Source of the DNA: a virus
Length of the DNA stretch: 39,116 nt
Virus record (IMG/VR): IMGVR_UViG_3300017598_001828
Coordinates: 1 to 39,116 of that record
Direction: 5' to 3' (one strand)
In this document: in pieces, positions 17,217-25,551 of the stretch
Layout of the letters: every line of letters begins with the position of its first letter
How positions within the stretch are numbered: position 1 is the first letter of the stretch
Position numbers and translations under genes: made by a program
The notes under the pieces: generated by a model
Databases searched by the model: none
What the model saw: the letters and a program-made list of their open reading frames with translations, nothing else
Told to the model about the DNA's origin: nothing

Positions 17217-18639
17217 CTTCTTTTTCCTCTGATTCTTCTTGCTGTGAGCTTTCGGATTCGGGCAAACCGAGTTCACGCATCAGTTCGATTTCTTTGGCGC
17301 GCTGGTGAAGTTGAGTTTCCCAGTCCTGGCCTTTGCGAGCGTATTCGTCTGCCAGCGTGGTGGTGTGACTGGACAGCCTCGTCGCCTGCGCGTTGGCTTC
17401 TTTGGCCGGATCGACGTGTTCGTGTCCGTCCCAAAACCACTGGTGAGGCCATTTGGAATTCACCATGCGCAGGGTCTGCGGGAGAAACTCGTCAATCAGG
17501 ATCGCTTCGCGCATCCATGCGTTGAGTATTCGATCCAGCACTTTGGCATTGAAGCGAGCTTGATCGACACGGATCGATTTGAAATAGGTCTGGTGATCCA
17601 ATCGCCCGGAGGCGTAGTTGTAGCCACTGGAATTTCCGGCAGCGACATTGAATGGCATGTTCAGACAACGTGCAATTTCGTTGAGAATTTCGTGTTTGAA
17701 TTCCTTATATGTAGTGGCGGGTTGTTCGGCTTTGACCTGTCCCATCTTCCATCCACCGGGCAAGGTTAAAAGCATGCGTTTTTCAAGCTCGATGATGTCC
17801 ATCGGTTCGACGGCATCGGCTTCGCCGTTGGCAGGCGCATCGGTATAAAGAATCCCGGCAAAGTCAGCGGCGGTTTCTGCGGCACCCAACACGGCCAGTG
17901 TGTAACGACGTAACTGAGCAAAAAGCGGAAGTGCAGGAGTCAGTTCGGGAATGCCACGGCTTTGGCCAGGTCGATCCAACTTATATAGATGAATAACGGA
18001 TTTAGCCGGAATGCGATCATAGTCCAATCCGAAGCTCCTGCTTCTTGAACCCGGATGCTCTTTGAGAATGTGGTACTCGACCGGGTTGCCCGCCGAATCA
18101 AAAATGATTCCATCCACGGCATTTTGATTTGCCGGGAACATATCTGGGGTTGTCACCTGATCGGCTTCGACCAGTTTGAGGTCAAGTTTGATGGGAGTAA
18201 TAATTTCGGGGTTGTTGGTCAGGACAACAAATGCCTCGCCGTCTTCGGCACAAGCTGCTCTTATGGCTCGAAGTTTTTCAGGAAGATCCACGACCTGTGC
18301 CCAGAGCATGAATTCATGTTCGATACGACGGTTACTTTCTGGGGATTCGGTCATCAGTTGCAAACGGGGGCCGGTTCCGACCACATCGTTGGCAAGAGTT
18401 GAAACGATGCCGCGTGCGTAGGAGTTGTTGGCGACTTCATAACGAGCGCGGTTTCTGAGAATCCGGCGAATTTCAGGAGAAGCGGCGGCATCAGCCGACA
18501 GTCCATCGGCGTTGGCCCAATGGCGGCGGTTGTCATCATTGGTAACTGCGGCGTCATAGCGACCACGCACGATTGGTAAATTGTCATTCGTGTTTCGTGA
18601 TTTGGGCGAAGCGAATATGTTTTTCAGCCAATTCAGCAC
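17188..18639 (-). CDS. Lambda-family phage portal protein
   Basis: 483 residues from a GTG start (GGGAG eight bases upstream). It shows the lambda gpB-like pattern: RGRYDAAVTNDDNRRHWANA near the N-terminus, RYEVANNSYARGIVSTLAND, AEDGEAFVVLTNNP, KLDLKLVEADQVTTPDMFP, and C-terminal GNSSGYNYASGRLDHQTYFK. The dodecameric portal is the DNA channel at the capsid vertex and docks the terminase. The C-terminal tail is acidic and Ser/Gln-rich. It starts within the stop codon of the preceding short gene (TAGTG). Confidence 0.94.
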   Translation of the reverse strand: MLNWLKNIFASPKSRNTNDNLPIVRGRYDAAVTNDDNRRHWANADGLSADAAASPEIRRILRNRARYEVANNSYARGIVSTLANDVVGTGPRLQLMTESPESNRRIEHEFMLWAQVVDLPEKLRAIRAACAEDGEAFVVLTNNPEIITPIKLDLKLVEADQVTTPDMFPANQNAVDGIIFDSAGNPVEYHILKEHPGSRSRSFGLDYDRIPAKSVIHLYKLDRPGQSRGIPELTPALPLFAQLRRYTLAVLGAAETAADFAGILYTDAPANGEADAVEPMDIIELEKRMLLTLPGGWKMGQVKAEQPATTYKEFKHEILNEIARCLNMPFNVAAGNSSGYNYASGRLDHQTYFKSIRVDQARFNAKVLDRILNAWMREAILIDEFLPQTLRMVNSKWPHQWFWDGHEHVDPAKEANAQATRLSSHTTTLADEYARKGQDWETQLHQRAKEIELMRELGLPESESSQQEESEEKEDEKTQSQTA

Positions 18640-18836
18640 TACGAAGCTCCCGGCGGGACAAGTTTGGACATGCCGATGCCCAGTCCCTTTTTCTGCACGG
18701 CCTTTTTGGAGTTGAGATAGCGATTCGCTTCAATTTGGTCTTTGAGGGAGTGCTGTTCCATCTCACCGGAATCACCACGGACCCGTTTGGGGCCTTTGGC
18801 GTTCTCTTCGATGGTGTCTTCGATGTCTTCCGGCAC
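18639..18836 (-). CDS. Short protein in gpW (head-tail connector) position
   Basis: 65 residues from GTG at 18836, chosen because GGGAG lies six bases upstream; the in-frame GTG at 18860 has no ribosome site. The N-terminal half is acidic. The C-terminal half (LKDQIEANRYLNSKKAVQKK and IGMSKLVPPGAS) resembles the short proteins found between terminase and portal in lambdoid phages. gpW is suggested by position, not by a clear sequence match. The two-part leader element at 18861-18895 lies 24 nt upstream of this start. Confidence 0.62.
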   Translation of the reverse strand: MPEDIEDTIEENAKGPKRVRGDSGEMEQHSLKDQIEANRYLNSKKAVQKKGLGIGMSKLVPPGAS

Positions 18837-18860
18837 GGCGTTCTCCCGTAAAGCGACCAC

Positions 18861-18895
18861 AATTGGCCGTCTACGAGTTACTTACCCGGTCGATT
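18861..18895. promoter_or_regulatory. Leader element copy B: inverted repeat with conserved loop
   Basis: AATTGGCCG and CGGTCGATT flank a 17-base loop. Read on the minus strand it contains CCGGGTAAGTAACT, three variable bases, then AGACGGC, identical to the element at 30331-30375. It ends exactly 24 nt before the GTG start of the connector-position gene. On the plus strand all nine arm positions pair, with two G-U; on the minus strand those two become A-C mismatches. Function unknown. Confidence 0.6.
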
Positions 18896-18959
18896 CATGA
18901 AGTGACGAAGGCGGGGAAAGATTGTTACGCATCTAGAACTTGAGATGGAAAATAGGTCT

Positions 18960-19130
18960 TCAGGCCACTTCCTCGTAGGTCGTGACCCGCCGACCGCAAT
19001 GACGGCATTCTCGCCGTCTAAGTAGACGATTCCCATGGGCAGCGCGGGTGTAAAGCACCCGAAAGTGACTACAACCGCACTTCGGGCATTCCAAACCTTT
19101 CTTTTCTTCTTTTTTTTTGGTTTCAGTCAT
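18960..19130 (-). CDS. NrdR-like zinc ribbon small protein
   Basis: 56 residues. It has CPKCGCSHFRVLYTR, then LLRRRECRHCGRRVTTYEEVA. The two CxxC pairs plus the R-R-R-E-C, CGRR and TTYE order closely match the zinc ribbon at the N-terminus of NrdR, the nucleotide-sensing repressor of ribonucleotide reductase. The ATP-cone domain is absent, so it cannot act as NrdR does. It may be a DNA- or RNA-binding accessory of packaging or a small regulator. The start overlaps the terminase stop (ATGA). The ribosome site is weak, so coupling is likely. Small zinc ribbons beside terminase genes occur in other phages. Confidence 0.82.
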   Translation of the reverse strand: MTETKKKEEKKGLECPKCGCSHFRVLYTRAAHGNRLLRRRECRHCGRRVTTYEEVA

Positions 19131-21397
19131 CACCGTTGTTTTCTTTGCAGAGATGAAAGTTTGACCCGTTCACGTTTTGCCGAAGATTTCACATCAGTGC
19201 CCGGCAGCACCGAGCCTTGGATGGATGCGGCTACGGCACAGCCGACGAGACAATCGAACCAGTGATTGTCGGTCTGCTCTGGACGAATTTTCCATTCATC
19301 CACGGTTCGTCCGCGTCCTTCTGTCTTCACCCGATATTCGGCAGTAAGTTGATCGGACAGAAGACGGTGGGTGTCTGCTTTTTTACCAAAAAGCGACAGG
19401 CATCCTTTATCACCGATGGCCACGGCAAGACGGGTGTGGATGAATGATTTCCAGTAGTTGGTGTCGTAAACGGCATGACGGATGGCACGTTTGCCCGCCA
19501 CGTTAGGTATGCGCCAATTGTGGCCGACGCGATCACCACGTTTGCGTTTGTATTCTGAAAATGGAATGGACGATGCGCCAACGAATCGACCATGACTTGG
19601 CAAAAGAATGGCCGCATGATTTGATTGACGACAGAACTGGTAAACCACATCGGTGGACGATCCCCAGTTAGCGTCTACAAGACATTTTCCAATTTTGACA
19701 TAGGCACCATCGTCACGCCGCCATTCACGAGAAAGATAATCGTTCGTGAGTTTTTCAAGACCGGCATAGATAGATCCTTCAAGACCCGCGCCTCGTGCTT
19801 TGCTGGCCAAGGTTATTCGAGAATCCCGCAGTGTGAAGTAATTCCGTTTCTGGTCAGGGTAGGTTCCATAATCGACAACATATCCGGTGAAGTCGTCTTC
19901 CCATGCAACCACCACGAAATAGAGAAGTTTCTGCTGCACGTCGATAAACATGGTCAGGTGGTTACATCCAATGGCCACTTCTCTGCGTTTGATGCCGTTG
20001 GTCTTGGCGGCGATTTCATCTGCGGTGAGTAATTCACCGTCCCCGATGTCTTCGGCCAAGGGCTCGTTTTGGTATTCAGCCCAAAACGCCGCCTCGTTTT
20101 GAAGTTTAAGATTCATGGCATGCTGGATGGCACTGACCTCATCATGGTTGAATCGTTCCGGCCACGCGACTTCCGCACCTTCATCCATTTCATTGCGGTG
20201 TTTCACATAGAATTCGGTCGCTACTTTGATCCCTTGTTCAGTTCGCAAGCTCTCGGCACGGATATCTGCGTATTCTTCCCATAGCTTTTCGTTCTTGGGA
20301 AAGCTGTACATCATCTTGGTGCGTTCGCCTTGCCACTGAGGATGTTTTTCCCGGTCAAGAATGCAGTCGGCCATGTCATCAGGGCGAATAACGGTGCAGG
20401 GCATGATGCCACTGATCTTTTTACCGGGTCCTGCCAGACCGAGAACGGCACCGGCAAGGATGCTTTCACGATGAGCGCATTGAGATGGACTGCGTGCGGA
20501 TTCATCAGTCTGCGGGTCATCCAGAATAACAAGCGAAGGCCGCACGCTTTTACCGTCTGCCCGTTTGTATTTCATGCCACGAATTCGACCTGTGATTCCG
20601 GCAACCTTGATTATTGCACCCGATGCTTTGCTTTCTGGAACAGTCGGCAGGATGATCTCGCGTGCTGTCCATCCGATATGCGTGCGTTCGCCTTCGAGTA
20701 ACTGGCCGTTGGCCCGGTGTGCGATGCCTTCCAGGCAATGAATCGGAAACACCGCTTCGGGAAAATCTTCAAGAAGCAGATCGTTGCTTTCCATTTCAGT
20801 TTTGAGGCTGTCGAGCATATCAAGGGCATGCCCCTCGTTTGATCCGATCAGACACACAAACTCACGATGTCCGTACAGGATCGCCCAGAGACAGGCGCAC
20901 TCGGCTAATGTCGTCTTGCCGCTTCCGCGTGGCATTGCCATGGCGAATAGCCCACCGTGAATGACAGCCTGTTCTATTTTGGCGATCACTTTCAAATGAT
21001 CCGGCGACCATGCCAGATCAAAAGTTAATGGGAAGTACGTCTCACAGAAAAAACAAAAGTCTGTCGATGCTTTTTCTTTTCTTTCAAGATTAACGACCGC
21101 AGGGATATCACCGATGTCTCGACCGCTTTTGGAAAGCGCGGCGTTTCGTGCCCGCGCCTGTTCTTTCATATCCTCGTAACCACCCAAGGGTTCTTCCGCT
21201 TGAGGGGCATAACGAAGATCAGTCAGCCACGCCGTATAGCGGAAAAGATCAACGGTGGTTCCGTCTCCGATTCGAAACCCGGCCCGTGTGCGATGACGAC
21301 GCAGTTGTCTCTCACTGATCACCTCACCAAACGGCGTTGAGTTCAGTAGACGCGCAATATCGGAGGGTCTTAACTTCTTGGGATCAATCGCGGCCAC
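19130..21397 (-). CDS. Phage terminase large subunit
   Basis: 755 residues from GTG with AAGGAG upstream. Residues about 8-60 form an added HTH-like domain (RPSDIARLLNSTPFGEVISE...VDLFRYTAWL). The ATPase follows: Walker A PRGSGKTT at about 156-163 and Walker B LVILDDPQ at about 289-296. The nuclease half begins near LTMFIDVQQ (Asp about 486). It packages phage DNA into the prohead using ATP and cuts concatemers. No separate small subunit is recognised; the N-terminal extension or the 66-residue protein upstream may substitute. It overlaps that upstream gene by 14 bases. Confidence 0.92.
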   Translation of the reverse strand: MAAIDPKKLRPSDIARLLNSTPFGEVISERQLRRHRTRAGFRIGDGTTVDLFRYTAWLTDLRYAPQAEEPLGGYEDMKEQARARNAALSKSGRDIGDIPAVVNLERKEKASTDFCFFCETYFPLTFDLAWSPDHLKVIAKIEQAVIHGGLFAMAMPRGSGKTTLAECACLWAILYGHREFVCLIGSNEGHALDMLDSLKTEMESNDLLLEDFPEAVFPIHCLEGIAHRANGQLLEGERTHIGWTAREIILPTVPESKASGAIIKVAGITGRIRGMKYKRADGKSVRPSLVILDDPQTDESARSPSQCAHRESILAGAVLGLAGPGKKISGIMPCTVIRPDDMADCILDREKHPQWQGERTKMMYSFPKNEKLWEEYADIRAESLRTEQGIKVATEFYVKHRNEMDEGAEVAWPERFNHDEVSAIQHAMNLKLQNEAAFWAEYQNEPLAEDIGDGELLTADEIAAKTNGIKRREVAIGCNHLTMFIDVQQKLLYFVVVAWEDDFTGYVVDYGTYPDQKRNYFTLRDSRITLASKARGAGLEGSIYAGLEKLTNDYLSREWRRDDGAYVKIGKCLVDANWGSSTDVVYQFCRQSNHAAILLPSHGRFVGASSIPFSEYKRKRGDRVGHNWRIPNVAGKRAIRHAVYDTNYWKSFIHTRLAVAIGDKGCLSLFGKKADTHRLLSDQLTAEYRVKTEGRGRTVDEWKIRPEQTDNHWFDCLVGCAVAASIQGSVLPGTDVKSSAKRERVKLSSLQRKQR

Positions 21398-21584
21398 GGC
21401 CCATCTCCTTCACCATCCACGCGGCGTAATGAACAAGGTTAATTGTGCCGTCGCTATTTATTGGAAGACCCTCATCAATATCAGATCGCACTTTTTCTTC
21501 CGTGATCTCTTTGGCACCGGATGCACGCAGCACTTTGACCAAGTTTTCGATACTCAGAGACGCTGGATCGAGTTTATCTTTCAT
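21384..21584 (-). CDS. Small protein sharing a domain with the terminase N-terminus
   Basis: 66 residues starting at MKDKLDPASLSIENLVKVLR (GAGG seven bases upstream; an in-frame TTG one codon earlier is not favoured). Its body pairs with the first 60 residues of the terminase: both have a short helix, a second helix with an I-S/T-E-E/R pattern, then 'DGT-x-V/I-N/D-L...Y-x-AW'. It may be a stand-alone DNA-recognition module, possibly a small terminase subunit. The similarity is by eye and needs a profile comparison. It overlaps the genes on both sides. Confidence 0.65.
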   Translation of the reverse strand: MKDKLDPASLSIENLVKVLRASGAKEITEEKVRSDIDEGLPINSDGTINLVHYAAWMVKEMGRGRD

Positions 21585-21897
21585 CAATAAACCTCACGGT
21601 CTTTCCCATGGATCGCATGATGGCAATTTCAGCCTGCACGCCATGGCTTTCTTCCCAGCCCGGTAATGTCAAAACCAGAAGCTCATCACAAACGGCCAGG
21701 TATGCTCGGTCGAAGGCTTCCCAATAATCCCAATCCACCGGCAAACCAAATGCTGTCATGGGATGGCTGTGAGCAATCGGACAAAACACAATCATTCCTT
21801 CGCGGATCAACTCGGCTGCTTTTCGGCAGACCGCATGAAATCGTTCTTCACGAACAACAGGCTCGGGATGTGAGTATGGCGAAGCCAAATAGATCAC
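21574..21897 (-). CDS. DUF1937 family protein (nucleoside deoxyribosyltransferase-like)
   Basis: 107 residues from GTG with GGAGG seven bases upstream. The opening MIYLASPYSHPEPVVREERF, then MIVFCPIAHSHPM, a DYWEAFDRAYLAVCDELLVL segment and GVQAEIAIMRSMGK match DUF1937, a family with the fold of nucleoside 2-deoxyribosyltransferases. In phage genomes it may work on nucleotides or related sugars; the actual reaction is unknown. The start overlaps the stop of the ParB-methyltransferase (GTGA) and the end overlaps the next gene. Confidence 0.82.
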   Translation of the reverse strand: MIYLASPYSHPEPVVREERFHAVCRKAAELIREGMIVFCPIAHSHPMTAFGLPVDWDYWEAFDRAYLAVCDELLVLTLPGWEESHGVQAEIAIMRSMGKTVRFIDER

Positions 21898-23210
21898 GCA
21901 TTAACCTCCGTAGATATTCGTTCGGCTTTCTTGCCCGTGAATTCTTCGAAGCGTTTCACAATCACATCGCAGTAAGCCGGGTCGAGTTCCATCAAAAAGG
22001 CATGGCGTCCGGTTTGTTCGGCTCCGATCAAAGTCGAACCGCTGCCGCCAAAGAGATCCAGAACGTTCTCGCCCGGCTTGGATGAATAGGTCATGGCTCG
22101 TACCGCAAGCTCGGCAGGTTTTTCAGTCAGATGCACCATGGATTGAGGATTGATCTTTTTGACCGACCAAACATCCACGGCATTTTTGATTTCAGGATTA
22201 AACCAATGCGCCGATCCTTCACGCCAGCCATAGAAACACCATTCATGATTGCCCATAAAATCTTTACGAGTCAGCACCGGATGTTCTTTGACCCAGATTA
22301 CAGCCTGAGAAAAATACAGTTCGCTTTCTTTGAGTGCCGATGGGTAGTTGGCGCAATTGGCATAACCACCCCAGATGTAAAACCCACGACCCGGTTCCAA
22401 GACTCGGGAGATGTTTCCAAACCAAGCCCGAAGCATCACGTCGAAATCTTCATCTGAAACAAAGTCGTTTTCAAGTGGCCTGTCTTTGGCCCGCATCTTT
22501 CGGTGCGTGGCTTTGGCTTTTTCAGGGTGACACGCCAGATCCATTTTCTGATGGTGGGTCTGTTTGAAAGAACTGTTACCCGCCGCGATGGCGTTATTGG
22601 ATCGTGGTTCGACCTTCACGTTGTATGGGGGATCGGTGTTGACCAGTTGAATCTTTGCGCCGTCCAACAGACGGTCGAGGTCTTCGGGTTTAGACGAGTC
22701 ACCACAGAGCAAACGGTGGTCACCCAAAATCCAAAGGTCGCCGGGTTGGGTGATGGGATCGTCCGGTGGCAATGGCACGGCATCAGGATCGGTCATGCCA
22801 TCAGTTCCATGGATTCCCGCACCAAGAACCTTCTCCAATTCTTCGGATGAGAAGCCTAAAGATTCCAAATCAAAATCCATACCTTGGAGTTCCGCAAGCT
22901 CGATGGGCAGAAGCTCGTAATCCCACTCGGCAAGTTCGGCGGTCTTGTTGTCGGCGATTCGGTAGGCCCGGACTTTTTCTGGGGTGAGATCGGTGGCCAC
23001 ATGCACCGGCACCGTTTTGAGTTCCAATTCCAAGGCAGCCCGGTATCGGGTGTGCCCACAGATAATGACCCCAGCCTCATCCACAACGATGGGCTGCCGG
23101 AATCCAAACTCCTTGATGGAAGCCGCCACCGCGTCCACGGCCTTGCCGTTTATACGGGGGTTGCCCTCGTATGGCGTGATGCTGTCAATTTTCCTTTGCT
23201 GGGTTTTCAT
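21894..23210 (-). CDS. ParB-like domain fused to DNA adenine/cytosine-N4 methyltransferase
   Basis: 438 residues starting at MKTQQRKIDSI (GGAG upstream). The N-terminal ParB/sulfiredoxin-like domain has PYEGNPRING, FGFRQPIVVDEAGVIICGHT with GHTR at about 52-55, and TAELAEWDYELL. A C-terminal methyltransferase follows: LVNTDPPYN with DPPY at about 193-196 and VLDLFGGSGSTLIGAE near 390-400. The motif order (IV before I) is that of beta-class amino-methyltransferases. The fusion is common in phages and protects or marks phage DNA; no partner nuclease is adjacent. The specificity and modified base cannot be read from sequence. Confidence 0.9.
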   Translation of the reverse strand: MKTQQRKIDSITPYEGNPRINGKAVDAVAASIKEFGFRQPIVVDEAGVIICGHTRYRAALELELKTVPVHVATDLTPEKVRAYRIADNKTAELAEWDYELLPIELAELQGMDFDLESLGFSSEELEKVLGAGIHGTDGMTDPDAVPLPPDDPITQPGDLWILGDHRLLCGDSSKPEDLDRLLDGAKIQLVNTDPPYNVKVEPRSNNAIAAGNSSFKQTHHQKMDLACHPEKAKATHRKMRAKDRPLENDFVSDEDFDVMLRAWFGNISRVLEPGRGFYIWGGYANCANYPSALKESELYFSQAVIWVKEHPVLTRKDFMGNHEWCFYGWREGSAHWFNPEIKNAVDVWSVKKINPQSMVHLTEKPAELAVRAMTYSSKPGENVLDLFGGSGSTLIGAEQTGRHAFLMELDPAYCDVIVKRFEEFTGKKAERISTEVNA

Positions 23211-23454
23211 GCATTTTTCTCCATTTCTGGCCTGACCGGACAATGCGGACAAGCAAAACAAACTAAGTCTCTAAGCGTGGCTGTTCCCACGCGCCTCTCC
23301 TGCCCACATGGCCCGGAAGTACCTAACTTCTTTCCCTTCCTTCCCTCCTTCACCCACCCCCTTGCGTACACACAAACAGAAAAATAAAAATGTGAGAATG
23401 TATATGGTGAAATAGAGAAAGAAGTATTTAACTCTTTATTATTTATAGACTTAC
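23211..23454. other. 244-base gap with AT-rich and purine-rich segments
   Basis: No gene is seen. On the minus strand it starts with about 65 AT-rich bases after the primase stop, then a tract of G-runs at 23334-23361, a 5-bp inverted repeat GAAGT/ACTTC at about 23325-23339, and a GCGTGG/CCACGC inverted repeat near 23275-23292. It may hold a promoter for the methyltransferase and structural genes, but I see no confident -35/-10 pair and no terminator with a T-run. Confidence 0.5.
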
Positions 23455-25551
23455 CTATTCACCCTTGTTTCCCCTTCCTTCCCCGATTGCCTTATAGTGC
23501 GTGCCCGTGCGCCCGGTGGTTTTGGTTTGGATCACTTCCAGATCACCTTGCTGGGTTAGCGTGAAGATCATCTTCTGGAAGGTTTGGGCGTCCATCTTCA
23601 TGCGCTTGAGCAATACACTGTGCGCCAACGTCTGATCAGATGCGCTCCGGATTTTCTCCATGACTTTCAGACAATCGGCATGGAATGGGTTGTCGGCAAC
23701 GTGTGCTTGAGCCATAAAGAGCATCCTTCTGGTCTGGTGCATGACAAAGCGCGTCGCCCACTCGGCAGCGGCTTCGTCAATACATGGGTTCTTGTGATTG
23801 GCACTGACCGAATGGATCAGTGCGAGCTTTCGGGTCTGTTCGCTGACACGACCCCATACGGTCGTGCCTACCGAGTCGGCTCGTTCCTCGGCATTGACGT
23901 ACTCGACCTCAGCTTCCTCCCTTGCCGCTACCAACAAGCGGGTTGCCTCATCGGTACGCCCAACGACCACGGGGTCGGGATGCCAGTTTTCGAGATTGCC
24001 TGAACCGGGAAAGAAATCCGACCACCACTTGGCCGTCTCCATGATTCGCTTTGGAATGTCGCGGATCGTTGGCTCTTGCCCTTTGCCCCGTTTGGCGTTT
24101 TCCAAAATAATCATCCGGGCAAAGAATCCGTTGGTCAGCATTCGCTCGGAAAGTGCCTCGTAATAGTGGTTAGGGATGGCCGTACCGAAAACAACCAGGC
24201 ATGGTTGATCGATTGCGCCGGGCGATTCTTTGCCAGCCTTGCGCCGCATCGGGAACACGCTATTGGCACTCGAATACAAAGTAAGAAGCGTTCCCATGAT
24301 GCTTTCGTGTCGAGCGTCTTTGGATTTATTGATCGATTGCAACATGCCGTCGATCTCATCGGTTTGAAAAAGCATGGTCGGTTTGAGGAAAAGTGCATCT
24401 TGGACACCTTCACCGGAAGCGAAGCGTTCGCCAAGGCCGTCTGACATACCGATTTGCTGCAGGATGCGCGTGTTGATTTTCCTCGGCCAGTCTTTACCCG
24501 CCGCAGAGTGCGCCAATCCCAACAGATAAAGATTGGTTCGGTTGTCACCTTGGTCGCGCACTTTTCGTCCGGCCAGAAAGGCTTGCAATGCCAACGCGCC
24601 ACAAAATGACATGACGCTGTTTGGGTACGGCGCGGTTTCCAGACAGTAGTCCATGACCTCGGAAATGAAACCGGGAACGCGCAGCAGTTCGTCCGGCATT
24701 TGACCGGGATCTTCAATTCCTATTTTCGGCGCGGCTGCGTCCTGATCCTGCGCCCAATGGTTTTCTGCCACGGCCACGGAAACCTGATCCGGTTCGTAGC
24801 GACAGATGCTCGTAACGATTCGTTCAACCTCGTTGGATTTGACGGGAGGACTGCAGCGGTCGGCATTCACTCTCTCAATGGCGGCATATATTTCGGATTG
24901 GCTCATGCCCACCCGGCGCATATTCCCCGCAAGGGCCGCCAGTGCGCTATTTCTCTGCCCTGAAGGGATCATGTTGCCACTGTTCCCATTATTCGCGCCC
25001 TGTGCGCCCGTGTTGGCCCCAATTGCCAGATTATCAAGAAGAACTACCAGCCAATCTGGCGGTTCCGGCAACTGATCCGGCGTGACGTTCAAATCCATGC
25101 CTTCGGCCCAACGGTAGGAATTGCCGTCAACTACAGATGGTGGCGCGATGATGTACCCGCCGTTGGCGCGGGTATCGACCTTGGGCGCGAGTTTGCCGGT
25201 GGTGTTTTTCCAATTCTTACCAGCAGGCTGTTTGAATATGTAATGGCGACCGCCTCCGGCAGTCAGTGCCAACGGAGCGCAAGCCAAATCTTCCGATTGT
25301 TCGATCTCCTTTGGCCATGGATTCTTTTCGCCATCGATATCAACGACCAACAAACCATTAGTGGGAATGCCGATGTTGGCCTTGGGATTCTTTCTCCAAA
25401 ACGACTCAATGACTTCAATGTTCGTAGTGGCGTCTTTGAAGCCGTGTTTGGTCAGAGGTTTTTTGCTTCCGGCAATACAGGGAAACACGGGATAGCCCAT
25501 CTCCGCGTACTGAATCGCCGCCGTAAGCATGTTTTCGTTTGGCGCACTCAT
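23455..25551 (-). CDS. PrimPol-type primase-polymerase with DUF3987-like ATPase
   Basis: 698 residues from ATG at 25551, which shares one base with the helicase stop (TGATG). The N-terminal AEP-superfamily prim-pol domain shows GYPVFPCIAGSKKPLTKHG, LLVVDIDGE with the DxD pair at about 71/73, and GGGRHYIFK (His about 103). The C-terminal half has a P-loop (GLAHSAAGKD), TMLFQTDEIDGML and a later RMLTNGFFARMIILEN segment, matching DUF3987-type helicase/ATPase domains. It likely primes and perhaps unwinds at phage origins. It precedes the 244-base gap. No family-B or family-A polymerase is encoded, so host polymerase is probably recruited. Confidence 0.85.
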   Translation of the reverse strand: MSAPNENMLTAAIQYAEMGYPVFPCIAGSKKPLTKHGFKDATTNIEVIESFWRKNPKANIGIPTNGLLVVDIDGEKNPWPKEIEQSEDLACAPLALTAGGGRHYIFKQPAGKNWKNTTGKLAPKVDTRANGGYIIAPPSVVDGNSYRWAEGMDLNVTPDQLPEPPDWLVVLLDNLAIGANTGAQGANNGNSGNMIPSGQRNSALAALAGNMRRVGMSQSEIYAAIERVNADRCSPPVKSNEVERIVTSICRYEPDQVSVAVAENHWAQDQDAAAPKIGIEDPGQMPDELLRVPGFISEVMDYCLETAPYPNSVMSFCGALALQAFLAGRKVRDQGDNRTNLYLLGLAHSAAGKDWPRKINTRILQQIGMSDGLGERFASGEGVQDALFLKPTMLFQTDEIDGMLQSINKSKDARHESIMGTLLTLYSSANSVFPMRRKAGKESPGAIDQPCLVVFGTAIPNHYYEALSERMLTNGFFARMIILENAKRGKGQEPTIRDIPKRIMETAKWWSDFFPGSGNLENWHPDPVVVGRTDEATRLLVAAREEAEVEYVNAEERADSVGTTVWGRVSEQTRKLALIHSVSANHKNPCIDEAAAEWATRFVMHQTRRMLFMAQAHVADNPFHADCLKVMEKIRSASDQTLAHSVLLKRMKMDAQTFQKMIFTLTQQGDLEVIQTKTTGRTGTHYKAIGEGRGNKGE

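Noticed and set aside
18837-18860. Longer start for the connector-position protein at GTG 18860
   Set aside because: It has no ribosome site; GTG 18836 has GGGAG six bases upstream.
18870-18890. GTAAGT in the loop as an intron 5' splice or group II intron boundary
   Set aside because: No intron domain V, intron-encoded protein or split gene is nearby; the string is part of the repeated leader motif.
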